In this document: positions 1 to 12,205 of the stretch, in pieces
Numbering within the stretch: position 1 is the stretch's first letter
How the letters are laid out: the number at the start of each line of letters is the position of its first letter
DNA from: Cryptomeria japonica
Lineage: Eukaryota; Streptophyta; Pinopsida; Cupressales; Cupressaceae
DNA: 64,000 nt
Direction of reading: 5' to 3'
Assembly: GCF_030272615.1 (NCBI RefSeq)
Contig: NC_081406.1
Coordinates: forward strand, 184,859,770 to 184,923,769
Made by a program: the position numbers and the translations under genes
Notes under the pieces: generated by a model
Told to the model about the DNA's origin: nothing
Seen by the model: the letters and a program-made list of their open reading frames with translations, nothing else
The model's database searches: none

Positions 1-3000
1 TTTATCGCATAGAACTAGCTTCACATATAAATTTTTTTACAACCAAGTTAACTTTCGTCAAATAAGAGCAATGTAAGAACTCAATTGTTTACATTTTTCA
101 AACATACAAGAACCTTTCCAATGACTATGCCCCATAACATAGTGACAAGTTAATACCATTTAATCCAAGATTACACATAATATCCATCCACAAAACTGGT
201 TTGCACAACACAATAGGCCACATGTGAGCATGTCTAATGCTCGGTCAAAGGTAACATGTATGATCCACATCTCTATGCCTGCTCTCAGAATAAATACATG
301 ATCAACAATTATCCAACATCTCACTCAAGGGCTTGATGGTGCTAGGGTACACCATAGCGGTGCTACCTTCCATACAAGTCCCTCGTGAATATCCCTTGTT
401 GTGTAAGGTGTTTAGCCTCCAAGAGATAGTCACCACTCATAGGTAGGTAGTGGATTCTAGCTGTTTTCACAGCCTCACATACCTCCATCCTCAAGGTTCC
501 TTGCGTCTACTTCCTCGTATACACTCATCCAAGCCCGTCTCCTACGTACTTGGAGAGGAATTCACATTACAACACAAGACCAGCATACGAAAACAACAAG
601 GATAAACCAGTCTAGCCACCAAAGTACAAAAGATTAAAGATAATATTTGTCAATTCCAACAATAAAACAAGAAAATAATTTCCGGATTTGCAACATCAAA
701 TCAAGTAAAATCAAGATCGTGGCTAAACTGTCAAGGTCAAAGTAAAATAAATTGCTGGCCCACAAGAAAATAAATAAGTACATAAATAAAAGAAATTCAT
801 AAGTGCACATTACATCACCATGTGACTAATAGCTAGCCACCAACGAGGAGGGAAGGAACAATCGTCTAGCTATCCTAGTAGCTCATCATGTGGTGTGGCC
901 AAGTCACACATCCGCATGGCATGGCAGTGTGCACCTCGGCATCACTCCGCATCACGTCGTCACGTGGCATGGCTCTACCCTATACCTATTGGTAGGCCGC
1001 ATGGAAATGTCTACTACATCCCGCATCGTGTCTCAGCACGGCATGGCAATACTCCAAGCGGACAAAGCACGCAATGGACGTATCCTGCATGGCAGTGTAC
1101 CCCACGGATAAGGCACGCGCTGGTCACACTCCGCATAGCGATGTTCCTCTCAGGATACTCGCCGTAAGCCAGAGGTATACATGGCTAAGGTCTACCCACA
1201 AGTCTACCAACACTAGTTAGTTGGCAACTTATGTAAGAAAATAACACGCCTCTCATGAAGACAAGGCAACAAATGCTCCAATGCAATCCAACAATATGCT
1301 CAAAAACTATCATCAATATGCTCAAGATAAAGGATAGGAATAAGCTGGCACATATGAACCTCGTAAGTCAGTCCATCACAAGGGGAACTATTGAGTACAC
1401 CTATGTTATAGTTTCGTTACAAAACCATGCTTTTCCTCGAAATAGGGAAGCTAAAGTCACTTCGCGTCGACATTACTCGTACGCTGTTCATACTATTCAA
1501 GGAACGGTGACTTCTACTACTACCCCTTCACATACTGACTTATCAACAACCCGTGGGTTGGCACTTAGTAAGGAATCAAATAAGCAACATCACATAGATA
1601 GGTATGGTTTCCCATACTCATAAGCAAACATACTCCCCATGGTTGATTACTTCACCACCCCATCGGCACACAAAACATGTACGGGTTTTCTCACAACACA
1701 CACAGAATAGCACTATTACTGGTTTAGTCACATTTACGGGGAGTACTTTACATTCTGCTAACATATACTTAAGGGAAGCGTTATTTATGCTTTACACATG
1801 AATCACCAAACAAAGTTTACTCTAGATCCACGTACTGATATTTTCAACAATTCAAATTTACACAAAGAAATAACATCATTCGGATATCTTTCTCAATATT
1901 CCCTAAGCATTTTCATTCACATTACTAACTATGCAATTTCCCTTTTCAAGATGAAAAACTTTCCCCTTTCAATTAGAAGCCCAAAGCAACATAAAATTTC
2001 ATATGCATTATAAGAATTTCTTTAAATTACTGCATTCTAAATAGTGTTTCAAAAACAACGATTCCTATGTTTTAGACAAGAGGAGGAAGAGAGTTTGGAA
2101 ATCAACTAATCCCTATGAATACACAAGAATTTCAAAATCTCACCATATGCTCGGACCTAAGTTTCTCATTTGAGTTGCACGGTTTTTTTTTGTAATACAA
2201 GTCTTCTAGAGCACAATCACTATTCATAATACAATACAATACAATAACACATAAAATCTAACATTGAAAATTTATAATACGACAAGGAGGTAAATGAAGG
2301 GCTATCTACTAGATTTTACACCTTTAGTGCATACAAATCAACAAGTCTCTTATTTACTCCTTTCGAAACATAATAAGGCAGTTATCTAATTCCAAAACAA
2401 GTTAAATGGTGCGTCATTTAAGAGGTCCTAATCACACTAGTTGAGTAAACACATAAAACAATCTTTTGAGGAGCACACCAATTTACTCTTGAAGCTACTA
2501 CAACATGTCCTCTTTTGGTTTTCCTTTCACATCAAGCAATTTTCACAAAATCAACTATACGCATTTTGAAGCACCGTACTCAAGATGAAATTTAATTATA
2601 TTACTCCTACCAAACACATGGAAAACCCTTTAAAGCCAACATACCATTTTCTATCATTAACCAAAAATTTAACTCCCAAGTCATTCCCTTTCACAATCTA
2701 AAGCACCAAAAACATTATGAGGCTCACACAAGGGCTCAAGATATACCATCCTTTCTCTTGCAATAAGAAAACTTAAATAAGCGATAAACTACACATATCA
2801 ATTCCTATTAATTTACTTAGAGAAAGAAGAAGAAGAGTCATAATCGCTCAATTTACTACATAGTAAGCATTAAATTTACTACATAGTAAGCATTAACATT
2901 TTCCATTCTAGTCTTTCAAGTGGACAGTCATTAAAATAGATCATAACCATAAACAAGCACATACCGTACTCCTAGATTCAAGATGTTAACAACTCACCCA

Positions 3001-3290
3001 GATGGATTAGTCAAAGAGTAAAATAAATCAAGAATGAAGGTACATACGAAGCCTTTTCAAGTAAGAAAGATCGTAGACCAAGACCTCATTAAGCAGACAA
3101 AACACCCATAATTATTTCCAAAACACCCACATCAATAAGGTGAAAACAAAGTGTGAACACACATGTTACACACAAGTAGGGTTTGTTAAATCACACCCTC
3201 ACATCAAGGTGGACAAGCTTACAACATAAGATAGACACACACACAACAACTAAGGGCACAAGCGAAACCAGAGATCCCAGTGTTGCAACA
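1..3290 (-). mobile_element. Interior (leader side) of a minus-strand LTR retroelement, no gag seen
   Basis: This stretch lies on the interior side of the primer site at 3291-3306, so it should be the leader of a minus-strand LTR element whose remainder lies left of the window. In 3.3 kb I find no gag, zinc knuckle or other recognisable protein on either strand. It holds a patch at about 890-1150 rich in reiterated GCATGGCA words, whose short open frames look like repeat by-products. A roughly 23-bp unit containing TACTACATAGTAAGCATTA is duplicated in tandem at about 2852-2898. A long non-coding leader suggests a non-autonomous, LARD-like element; this is inference. Confidence 0.45.
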
Positions 3291-3306
3291 TGGGCTCTGA
3301 TACCAA
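3291..3306 (-). other. Primer binding site, initiator-tRNA-Met type
   Basis: Read on the minus strand this is TTGGTATCAGAGCCCA. TGGTATCAGAGC is the complement of the 3' end of plant initiator tRNA-Met and the commonest Copia primer site. It abuts a terminus reading TGTAATGCCCCGC on the plus strand (3308), so the LTR lies to the right and the element is transcribed leftward. Confidence 0.85.
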
Positions 3307-5152
3307 GTGTAATGCCCCGCCAGGAAACCCCTAAGGGTTTAATTTAAAAACACTCAAATAGAGTGTAAATTTTTTTTTAAAAATAATTAAGAGCGTTAAT
3401 GCAGGGTTACGACATTTAGATAGTTGAAGTTAAGTCAATTCATAATTAGACATGACATTAGAATACAATGGAGATTATCTGTCGACTTAGATATCACAGC
3501 GGAAGGCTCAACCAATCCTAAGGAGTTTCCTAACGCGATTACATAACCTTACACCTAACTCAACTTGCGTCATCAGATCCATTCAACTAGATATCATAAT
3601 TACGAGATAATGCATAGATCTTGATTATATATGTGTTCAATGGTTTGACATCTTATAACTTTATGAGGTGTTCAATTAACTTGGTTGGTGAGGTGGCCAT
3701 CGAGAGGTTAATTACTCAATGCACTTTAATTTCATAATTACATTATGAGGCCCCCAAAAGGGTTCATGTGTTTAATATGATGAAGTTCATTCCTTGGTTT
3801 TGTGGTATCCATTCACAGTTGATATCATCCTTTAATGTTTAAAATTATGCCTATTGAGATTCATTCCTTTAAGGTTAAACTACGATTAGTTAAACGAGGA
3901 TTCCTTCATTTGATTTTAAAGTATTCACCCACATTTGATACCTTTCTTAAATGTTAAAAGGTATGGTTAATAAGAAGAATTCGTTCCTTAAGGATTAACT
4001 ACAATTAATAGAGTGAGGTCTCTTCATTTGTTTTCATGCATAGCCAACTGATGAGTTGAAGTTCTTTTATGAAAGGTATAATGTGAGTAGTCATAGAGTT
4101 CATTTGAAGTTTTAATAATACAAATAAATGGACTAACTTCATTAAGATGGATATGCATTAGAACAAACGAGAGCATCCTTCACATTAAAGTATCGTTACT
4201 AGATGACATTCATCATTTCAAGATTAGAGTAATAAGATCATAATGACATTCTTCTATTAGGATTAAAATACAATTATCTTTTTGCATATCTCTTTTTTTT
4301 TCTTTTGTTAAACGAACTTAAAATGAGAGAGATACTTTTACTAAGTTTTAATGTTTTAACAACAAATCAATTATTTCCCAGTTTAGATCAACTTTAGCAA
4401 TCATGAGGAATTCCTTATATAAATATTAGAATAAGGATATCTAATTGAGTTCACCCAATCATAAAATAAATCTGGTGAGGATTATTGATTAAAATTACAA
4501 CATAAATTACTAAGTATATTCATCCAATATACAACATGAATTACCTAATTGAGTCCACACGATTATCGAATTTCTCTAGTGAGGATTATAGTTAAGGTTA
4601 AAGCGTGGAATAACTTAACCAATCATCCAATGCAATGAAGCATAATTAATATGGCGTGAATTCATTCACTAAGGTAAAAAAGATAGATGTCTATATGATG
4701 TTCAAACTTTTATTCTCAATCTGGGGATTGTGACATAAGTTTTTAACTTTGCTTTCCCTTTTACATTCATTCCATGAATATAATTAATAACAAGTTAATC
4801 CAATAAAGTATTCTAGCAAGATTCTTTCTGCTATTACAATTTTAATTAACATTATCAAATTACTTTTTCCACAACTTTAATTTCAATATTTAAATACTTT
4901 GCCATATTCATAATTCACGATGTTTTATGAACTTAAATAGCTACATATGCCCAAATGAATAATGTTATGCACTTAAACTTGAATTCATTAAATTTCCACC
5001 ATATGCTTATGCAAGAATACAACCATTCATGATAATTTAAAACATAAAACAATGCACGCTATAAACATCGCATAACACAGATATGATCTCGGAGTTCACC
5101 CCGGATGGGCTACATCTCCGGGTCTGCTCAACTGCAAGACCCTTTTGGTATT

Positions 5153-5160
5153 ATATATAG
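5153..5160 (-). promoter_or_regulatory. Candidate TATA box of the long LTR
   Basis: CTATATATA on the minus strand, 20-70 bp upstream of the conserved Copia R/U5-like block, a spacing suitable for the LTR promoter. A second candidate (TTTATAGC, about 6322-6330, minus) precedes the GC-rich block and cannot be excluded. Confidence 0.4.
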
Positions 5161-5811
5161 TTAAGGTTACATATTTACATGTCTTTACAATCTTGCCTTT
5201 TAGGCGAACACATACACTAGTCAACATCTACCTTGTTGGATTATTACATAGTGATCCCTTTTAAGAGCGAGTCATTTGGAACAAACAAACCTAGATTCTC
5301 TTGTTTTGACGATATCCTATCTAGGGCTTGACCTACTTTCAACCAAACACTGTCATGCCAAGTCTTACCATTACATAACCAAATTCAATAATAGAAGTTT
5401 AATTCAGCATAGGCATTAACCGGTAGAGGTATTCGTTTTATCATATAGCTCTGACTAATAATGTCGATACTTCGGTATACTAGCTAAATTAACTTTTATT
5501 TAAAACTCGCATTAAACCACCATCCCTATTTATTCCATGTCAATAATAAATATTAACTTGAGTATGTTATACAACAAGAATTTAATAACTTGTATTATAG
5601 TATGGGTCTACTAAATGTTGCAACTCTAAAACCCAAATATGTTATTTAGCAAATCAGAGATTAAATAACATAAAAGAGATTCAATTTTGAATATAAATAA
5701 TCTAAAAGAACTCAGTTTAATTTCCTTATATTAATCTTAAATTCACTTATCAACCTGATTTTTGTCTTTATTTTCTGCATATTATACGCAAGCTTCGTGT
5801 TTCTCACACAC

Positions 5812-5813
<2 letters not shown>

Positions 5814-5848
<35 letters not shown>
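5814..5848. repeat. (AT)n microsatellite
   Basis: An uninterrupted AT dinucleotide run of about 35 bp inside the long LTR. Confidence 0.95.
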
Positions 5849-5851
<3 letters not shown>

Positions 5852-6049
5852 ATTATTCACTAAAAAAATAATTCCCCACTCTCTTTTTACTATGAAATAT
5901 TGCTTACCATATACATTTACATTCATTAAGCATCCCTTTTTTTTTTAATTGCACAAAATAAAATGAACTTTCCCCAAGTTTTTAACTTACCAAAACAAAC
6001 CAAAAAAAATAAAAATTTGGAACCAGCGACACAACCCCCAAAAAGAACA

Positions 6050-6320
6050 ATTTAAAACCATCTGCGTGGCGGCCAAACCCTAGTCGCAACGCAGGGACTC
6101 CCGCGCGGCGGCGCTCGCGGTGGTGCCCGCAGGTGCCTCGGCGCCCTGCGGCCACCGCCGTGAGCCGCAAGTCTTTGCGTAGGCAAGCGGGGGTGGTCAA
6201 CGGGACGCAAGCGAGGGTGTTTAAACAGGGAACGAGTGGGGGAGGGGGGAGGAGGAGCGGGTGGAGCTCCGCTCCCCACCCTCCAATCCCCCAACCCACA
6301 TTCAAAATAACAGCGCACAG
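6050..6320. other. GC-rich, CpG-dense island in an AT-rich LTR
   Basis: About 270 bp packed with GCGGCGGCGC, GCCGTGAGCCGC and poly-G/C runs, bounded sharply by AT-rich DNA. Short open frames exist on both strands because stop codons are rare at this composition; none resembles a known protein. On the minus strand it sits just downstream of a TTTATAGC box, so it may be a transcribed leader of the LTR. Confidence 0.5.
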
Positions 6321-8044
6321 CGCTATAAAACGCAGCCCCCCCCCGTTTCAATAAACAATTAAAAAAAACATGAAATGTTTCAAAAAAAATAGATATTTCG
6401 ATTCACTCTTACAAGGGGTTTTATTTAAAATAAGAAACGTGGTTTTCAACCACTTCCACTCACAACAACAAAACCCCAATGCCATGAAAAAAAAACAGTC
6501 TTAAAAGGAGACTTACAAGAGGATATTTCCAAACCCATACCATTTCTATCAAGACCCATTTTTTAAAACAAATACAGTCACAGCCATCTCTTTTTTTCAT
6601 TTTTTTGTTTCTTTTCAGAATATCCAAAATATCAAAATGAAGAAAGATTTCCAAATAACAGTTCAGAGTTTTCTTCCAAACACATTTCTTATGGTTTTAA
6701 ATGCAAATACAAGATGCACAAGAGACATACCTCCCATTAGCATTCCTGGCATGAATTTGAGGAAGAGCTCCACCTGCAACCCCCAACAAGAAGGAAAAAC
6801 TCCATTTTCTCCCACATTTTCTCCCAAAAAGTGAACCCCCAAAATGTCTCCAAACTAGGTTAAAAAGTGAAACCCTAATTTTACCCCTAATTTTTAATTT
6901 CGAATTTAGGCATTTTATTTTTAAAATAAAATAGATGAAAATTCCAATGGGAGTTATTCCTTTCCTCCTTACTCTTTTTCTTTTAAAAATTAAAAGCTTC
7001 CATCTCTTATTCCCCTCTAATTTTTTTGAAATTTTCTTCATATCACTTTAGCCAACACGTTATATTTTAATTAATTTAATTTTCTAAAAATCAAACTTTT
7101 GTATTTTACCAACTATACAAGTAAGGGAGATAATTTCTTTTAAATAATAATAATTTACCCTTTTCCTTCCAAAATGCGAAAATGAGTAATTTATTCCTAT
7201 CTCCCAAATGACTTTAAATTTTTCCTTTCCAAAAACGCATAACTCAGTAAATTCATTATTTTAAATTTAACTATTAAATTAACTCACTATAACATAATAA
7301 AGCGACATTTTTAAATAAATGACTAATCTAATGCAAGAGTCTGATTTATTCTAATTTTTTCAACTACGAATGCGTAAATGTCGCAAATGTGTAAATGAGC
7401 ACACCAACCCCAGTTAAATACCTTAAGCTTGTCACGATAATAATTTAAAGCGAGCTCTTAAATTAATGATCAATCATATAAAGGAAGCTACCCACTTAAA
7501 TTTCTAGATTTCTAATGTGCTCGTCTACTCATAAATTTTAAATTTAATACTTAGGATAACAAACCTCGCTTACCTCACGCAAGGCACGCCAATCGAGGAA
7601 GTCCTCCAATCTCTCGACCCGCATCCCAATGAAAAGCAAGCCCCACGAATCCACACACGATGCTCGCCTAACCATTGCTAAGGCAAGACAAGAGTTATAT
7701 GACCACTAAATCCGAATTCAACAGATGAAGGAGCATACTCAACCTTGCAAATTCCAAAGGAGATAAACCTTGCCCTAAGCGGTGTTGTACCTGCAATCCC
7801 CTGCACCCATGAATTCATACAAGCATGCATATACATATACATATTCAATGAAGGCGTTAGCTCAAGATTTATCTCAAGGGTTAGGAAACAACTACATTTA
7901 CACGAGAATCGATGCAAAAGCACAATAATAAGTATGCACAGTTATTTATATTATCTAAACTACACATTTCACCATGGTTAACCTACCATTCAAGGATGCC
8001 ACATAAGAAGTCAATCGTGGTCAAATGGGTTTTAAAGGTCCGAC

Positions 8045-8830
8045 TAGGGTATGGGCATTACCATTATAGCTTTTACTTTTGTGGGATCCACTTCTATGCC
8101 TCTGCGAGATACTATGAAACCAAGGATATTTCCTGATGTGACTCCAAAGACACATTTCTTAGGATTTAGACACACCTTATATTTTTCCAATCTATTAAAA
8201 ATCTTCCTTAGGATTAGAGTGTGTTCATCTCTTATTTTTAACTTTCCAAGAAGATCCTCTATGTAATCTTCAATTATCTTGTGCAAGAGATCATGAAAAA
8301 TAGTTGTCATTGCACATTGATAGGTTGTTCTTGTATTCTTGAGGCCAAAAGCCACGACTTGATAGCAAAATGTGCCCCAAGGTGTTGTGAATGTTGTCTT
8401 GTGTTGATCTTCTTCTACAATTTAGATCTACTTGTAGCTGAAAAATCCATCCATGAGGGAAATAATTTCATACCTCGGTGTCAAGTCCACAATCATGTCA
8501 ATGTTGGGAAAAGTAAAATCATATTTAGGGAATTCTTTGTTCAAATCTCTTAAGTCCATACAAATCCTGATACCCCTAGAGGGATTGCATATAGGTACAA
8601 TGTCAGAGAACCATTCAGGATAACCAATGGGTTTGATGAAGCCAATATCCAACCATTTTTGTAGTTCTTCTTTAACTAGGAGGGCAATTTGAGGATGTAT
8701 CTTGCATAATTTTTTCTTGACAAGTTTAGCATCCGGACGAACTGCAAGATTGTGTACCACCAAGTTCGGATCAAGGCATGGCATGTCAGCATGTGACCAG
8801 GTGAGATTGATTTGTGTTTCATTTAAAATC
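8045..8830 (-). pseudogene. Ty3/Tat reverse transcriptase fragment (old element)
   Basis: Translations of 8784-8428 and 8355-8044 (minus) align with the RT at 18760-19490 of the younger element. Landmarks are MPCLDPNLVVHNLAV, the fingers segment with PEWFSDIVPI, and FPNIDMIVDL. The catalytic box reads YIEDLL instead of YVDDLL, so one catalytic aspartate is replaced by Glu. Homology stops at about 8045, shortly after the KAIMVMP segment; RNase H, integrase and 3' LTR are absent. The copy is broken by a stop after the FFSYK segment and a frame change near 8360-8420. It is the 3'-most surviving piece of the element whose gag lies beyond the younger Tat insertion. Confidence 0.9.
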
Positions 8831-9229
8831 TTATTAAATTATGTTTCTCTTGATCAGTAAGTGACTTGGTGATGAGTAAATTCTTTAGTGTTTCTTTTGT
8901 GTCCATATTGATTGTGTTTGTTTCCTCAATAAGTAGGGGGGACTTTTCCTTTTGCAGGGGAACCATGGTTGGGAGGTGAATTTCCTCATCTTCAATCACC
9001 CAACCTAGGTTTTCACCTGAAGATGTGTTCTATATTTTTACTTTTTCCGTGTTGAAAGTTTTCACCAGGGGACTTCTGATTTTTCTTTTTATTTTCATTT
9101 TTGTGACTGAGAGAGTTGACCTGACTACCAAAGTAAGCTTCTAGATTAAGTTGTATCCCATTGACAAATATGTGGTTCTCACGGTCTTTTGTGTTAGGTA
9201 ATGCTATGAGAGCATCATCATTGACATAG
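8831..9229 (-). pseudogene. Degenerate PR-RT linker of the old Ty3/Tat element
   Basis: By position this corresponds to the acidic linker between G-patch and RT in the younger copy (about 17790-18760). Only scattered short open segments remain. I recognise no conserved domain; assignment rests on collinearity with both flanks. Confidence 0.5.
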
Positions 9230-9640
9230 ATGTCTAGAACAATTGGTCCTCGTCAATGAGTTCAGGATGGACGAGTTTAAGATCATATGGCTTGGGAGGG
9301 GTGACAAGGGTGATAATGTTTACATGGGCATCGTGAAATATATCGTTCAGGTACTCAAAAGGCATTTTGTAGAATTCCTCTTCATCAAAATCTTTGACTT
9401 TAGTAGGGGGGTCTGGCTGCACACTAGCAACTATGATCTTAGGTATAGGAGAGAAACCCAAGCCTCTATTGAACTTATAGGAGATGAGAGAGATGGGTGG
9501 TTTTATGCCTTTTTCTTCTGGTCCAAGACCATGTCCCTTGTAAGCCATGTTATCTACCATGGTAGATTCTTTTGGATACATCTTCTTTGGGATGTCTACT
9601 AGTTCTTCATCTTCCTCTCAAAACAACCAAATGGTAACAT
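9230..9640 (-). pseudogene. G-patch-like domain between protease and RT (old element)
   Basis: The minus-strand frame 9581-9234 contains MAYKGHGLGPEEKGIKPPI followed about 10 residues later by NRGLGF. The order aromatic-K-G-x-GLG-x4-G-I-x-P-I is the G-patch signature, a glycine-rich nucleic-acid-binding motif also found next to protease in betaretroviruses. It lies between protease and RT, in the same place as the more degenerate copy at 17634-17780. Its GLG core is intact here although the rest of the element is decayed. The downstream part is acidic, with an EEEFYKMPFEYLND segment. Confidence 0.7.
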
Positions 9641-9789
9641 CGGTTTCCAAACTTTTCACATCAAGTGGGTCCCATTGTTGGAAGATAGTTTCTTTGCATT
9701 TGATAGTGGGATTATCTTGTTTCCTATTTTTCTTAGGCTTTCCATATGAATTAGGAGAGGGTGCAAGTTGACCCACATAGAGAGTGCAT

Positions 9790-10590
9790 TCTACAGGGTA
9801 TACTCTCTACAACCATTATCAATAATTTTAACCTTGACCTTAAATTCAGATGAGGTGGATGTGACATTGCATAGATCAGATGGGGGAATTAAAGTGGTCC
9901 TATTGAGTGAGAAATGGTAGGGGTGATTCCCTTCAATAAGTTTACAATACTCAAAGGTTTTTGAGTCCGTATGGATGGTGAATTCTCTACCATTAAATAG
10001 AAATTTAAGGAATTGATGGTAGGTAGAGGGAATGACTTGAATGGAATGATCCACGAACAACCAAGGAGGATGTTATAAGGAAGATCAAGGTTGAAAACTT
10101 GATAAGTTATTTCCACAATAGCCAAACCCACTTGAAGAGGCAATGTGATGGTGCCTTTCGAATCTCTCTCTACATCATCATATGCTTTAATTGTGATCCT
10201 TCTAGATGGGTCAACCAAGTCCTTAGAGATTCCCAGTTGTTTGATTAACTTATATGTACATATATTCAAACCAGATCCACCATCTATAAGGACTCACTTA
10301 ACTTTATACTTATGTACAAGGGCCTCAATATGAAGGGGTTTATTGTGGGATGGATCAACGACGAGCGCATCCTTGAATATAAAAATAAGGTGGTGTTGGG
10401 CAGAAAGGTTTCCTATAAGGGCTTGAAATTGGGCTTCATTGATGTTATCAAGGATGCAGGATTCTAGGAGAGCCTTCTCAAGGATCTCTTTATGACCAAG
10501 GGATGTTTTGAGGAGCTCAAGTATGCAGATGTGTGCAGGAGTTTGTTCAAGATGATCAAGGAGATCATACTGACAAGTGGATGACATGAG
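9790..10590 (-). pseudogene. Aspartic protease of the old Ty3/Tat element
   Basis: Reading from 10587 the frame gives a domain (YDLLDHLEQTPAHICILELL) that aligns with YDLVEQLGKTPVLISILELL in the younger element. After a stop comes VLIDGGSGLNICTYKLI, the retropepsin active-site loop with D-G-G in place of D-T/S-G. The second half contains LPYNILLGCSWI, matching the ILLGHPWIH flap region of the younger copy. A frameshift at about 10020-10060 moves the C-terminal part into another frame, which ends near 9791. It is a decayed internal part of a gag-pol polyprotein. Confidence 0.85.
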
Positions 10591-10599
10591 AGGTTGCAG

Positions 10600-11379
10600 A
10601 TGATCTCCCTAGATGGTTACTCTCACTCTATTGGTGGTCACATTGTAATCATTTGATGGTACATATCCTTGAATAACTATTTTGGATTGAGAGGTCTAAG
10701 TGGATGATTGCAATGGAGGGATACCTTGGATGGTAAACCTGGGTCTATGAGGGGTAGGAGGAGGGTTAGCTCCTTGAATTGTGATGGTATTTATATGGGT
10801 ATCGGTGGGTTCTATGAGACCTACTAGAGAATCAAAGCTAGAGACATAATTAGTGTAGTCATAATTGACATAGTTTTATGATGAGGCCTTGTCTTTATCA
10901 TGTTTAGGGAATGTGATATGGTACATCTTAAGCTTATCATTGGAGTTACCAAGTTTCATAATGTCAACGTCAATATTACCCTTATCAATAAGGTCTTGTA
11001 TATAGTTCTTAAGTTTCATACACTTACGTGTGTTATGACTATTAATGTGATGGTAGTCACCATATTCATTCTCATTATACCATTAGGGATTAGGTTGATT
11101 AGGATGAAAAGGGAATTTCATCAAGAAGACAACGATGCCAACCTTGAAAAGCTTTTGGAAAATAGCCTCAATGGGCTCACCTAGCGGGGTATACTCATGC
11201 TGAATGTTGGATTGAGGAGGGTGACCTTGGATGGAAGTAGTGTTGTGAGGTTTTGATTGATCGTGAGTGTTGGATTGGTTGTGAGAATTAGATATGTTAT
11301 TGAAGAAATTTCTAGTGGTCGTGGGCTTGGATGGTGCGATGACGGTTTGGACTCATTTGGTGTTGGTTACCCCATCATT
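10600..11379 (-). pseudogene. C-terminal half of gag of the old Ty3/Tat element
   Basis: Just left of the insertion point the minus strand encodes VNDGVTNTK, a stop, then VQTVIAPSK, aligning with VNDGLVDANTVRPKVIF in the younger gag at about 15985-16030. It continues through EYTPLGEPIEAIFQKLL (younger copy: KYTPLGEPLESVFKKLV) and a degenerate finger (YGDYHHINSHNTRKCMKLK against CEFHKSKGHKIGNCHRLK), then IQDLIDKGNIDVDI. The matching N-terminal half lies at 32658-34008, which shows the two were contiguous before the plus-strand element inserted. Confidence 0.85.
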
Positions 11380-11410
11380 AACAGTGTAGACACCTAAAAT
11401 TGTCCAATCT

Positions 11411-11643
11411 AATTAAATAAATATTTTATTTATTTAATTATCTAAACCTAATTCTTCTATTAATTAAATAAATCCTTATTTATTTAATTAATTCATTTAT
11501 CCTCTTCTAGCCTTATTTCTCATTTAAATAAATACATTTATTTATTTAAATTATCCTTTTCCTAAATTAAATAAATATCTTATTTATTTAATTGATCCCA
11601 CTTATTCTATTAATTAAATAAATCTTTATTTATTTAATTAATT
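11411..11643. repeat. Five AT-rich palindromes in U3
   Basis: Five imperfect inverted repeats of the form TTAAATAAAT - 4 to 8 bases - ATTTATTTAA, at about 11411-11440, 11458-11493, 11523-11550, 11564-11594 and 11609-11643. They are separated by pyrimidine-rich spacers. The same set occurs in the 3' LTR at about 31876-32108. Each can form a hairpin; all lie in U3 upstream of the TATA box. Confidence 0.9.
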
Positions 11644-11801
11644 CATTAGCCTTTTCTACCCATGACACATGTCATTCATCTCTTAATTCATACACTACCT
11701 ACCCCTTTCATTATTCTATTATTTCTTTTGCCTACCCTCTAATCATAGCCGACCTCCTTTTACACCTCTCAATCTTATCCCTCTATTTCATATAGTGTCT
11801 T

Positions 11802-11809
11802 CTATATAA
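11802..11809 (+). promoter_or_regulatory. LTR TATA box
   Basis: CTATATAAGGAGATGC in the 5' LTR, about 420 bp from the LTR start; the identical box is at 32267-32274 in the 3' LTR. This is the expected promoter for genomic RNA. Confidence 0.75.
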
Positions 11810-12205
11810 GGAGATGCTTCCCTCATTATCAAAACCTAATCAATCATCCTAATCAATCATCCTAATCATTCATTCTAATCAATCATTCTAACTACTTGAT
11901 CAATTGACTACTTGGCATATGCGATCCTACTTGCAACCACATTCCGTTCTTTGTTGAGCTCTTGTGCACATAAAATCTGAGAGCAAATATATCAAGCAAG
12001 ATCAATGGAGATAGGAAGAATGGAGATCAAAACCCTATTGGACATGTGATGGTATAATCTTTGTGATTTCATGTGATTTGCATTGTCTTAGGTAATCTTC
12101 ATATGTTATGGTGGATCTTTGTTGATTGTTAGGCTAGGGTTTTGTGGTTGAATTCATTTAGCCTTTCAATATTGTTATTATTGTTATCCATTTTCACCAT
12201 ATACA

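Larger units (their letters stand above)
3308..8043 (-). repeat. Long LTR (5' LTR of the minus-strand element); right boundary unresolved
   Basis: The left edge starts TGTAATGCCCCGC directly after the primer site. At about 5080-5135 the minus strand has a block with GTAGCCCAT, GGTGAACTCC and ATATCTGTGTTATG. It matches in order the R/U5 block of the Tork-like Copia LTR at 23500-23570 (GTAACCCATTCTGGGTGAACC, ATATCTGTGTTATC, shortened here), which supports a Copia LTR. The right edge is somewhere between about 7500 and 8044, where recognisable old Ty3 RT sequence begins. No second LTR lies in the window, so length and target duplication cannot be verified. 6360-8043 otherwise shows only AT-rich sequence. 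Confidence 0.45.
11385..12205 (+). repeat. 5' LTR of the Tat element (821 bp)
   Basis: Starts TGTAGACACCTAAAATTGTCC (first 20 bases conserved in the 3' copy) and ends ACCATATACA. It differs from the 3' LTR by about 15 substitutions by hand count, plus one extra 13-14-bp AATCAATCATCCT unit near 11840-11870. It is followed by a second copy of the target site AACAG and 59 bp of flank, not directly by a primer site, which is abnormal for a 5' LTR. Confidence 0.93.

Noticed and set aside
890-1167. Two overlapping 73-90-codon plus-strand frames
   Set aside because: Made from reiterated GCATGGCA words; no conserved domain, and two frames are open equally.
5982-6354. Proline/arginine-rich open frames on both strands
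   Set aside because: Explained by high GC content, which removes stop codons; no motif.
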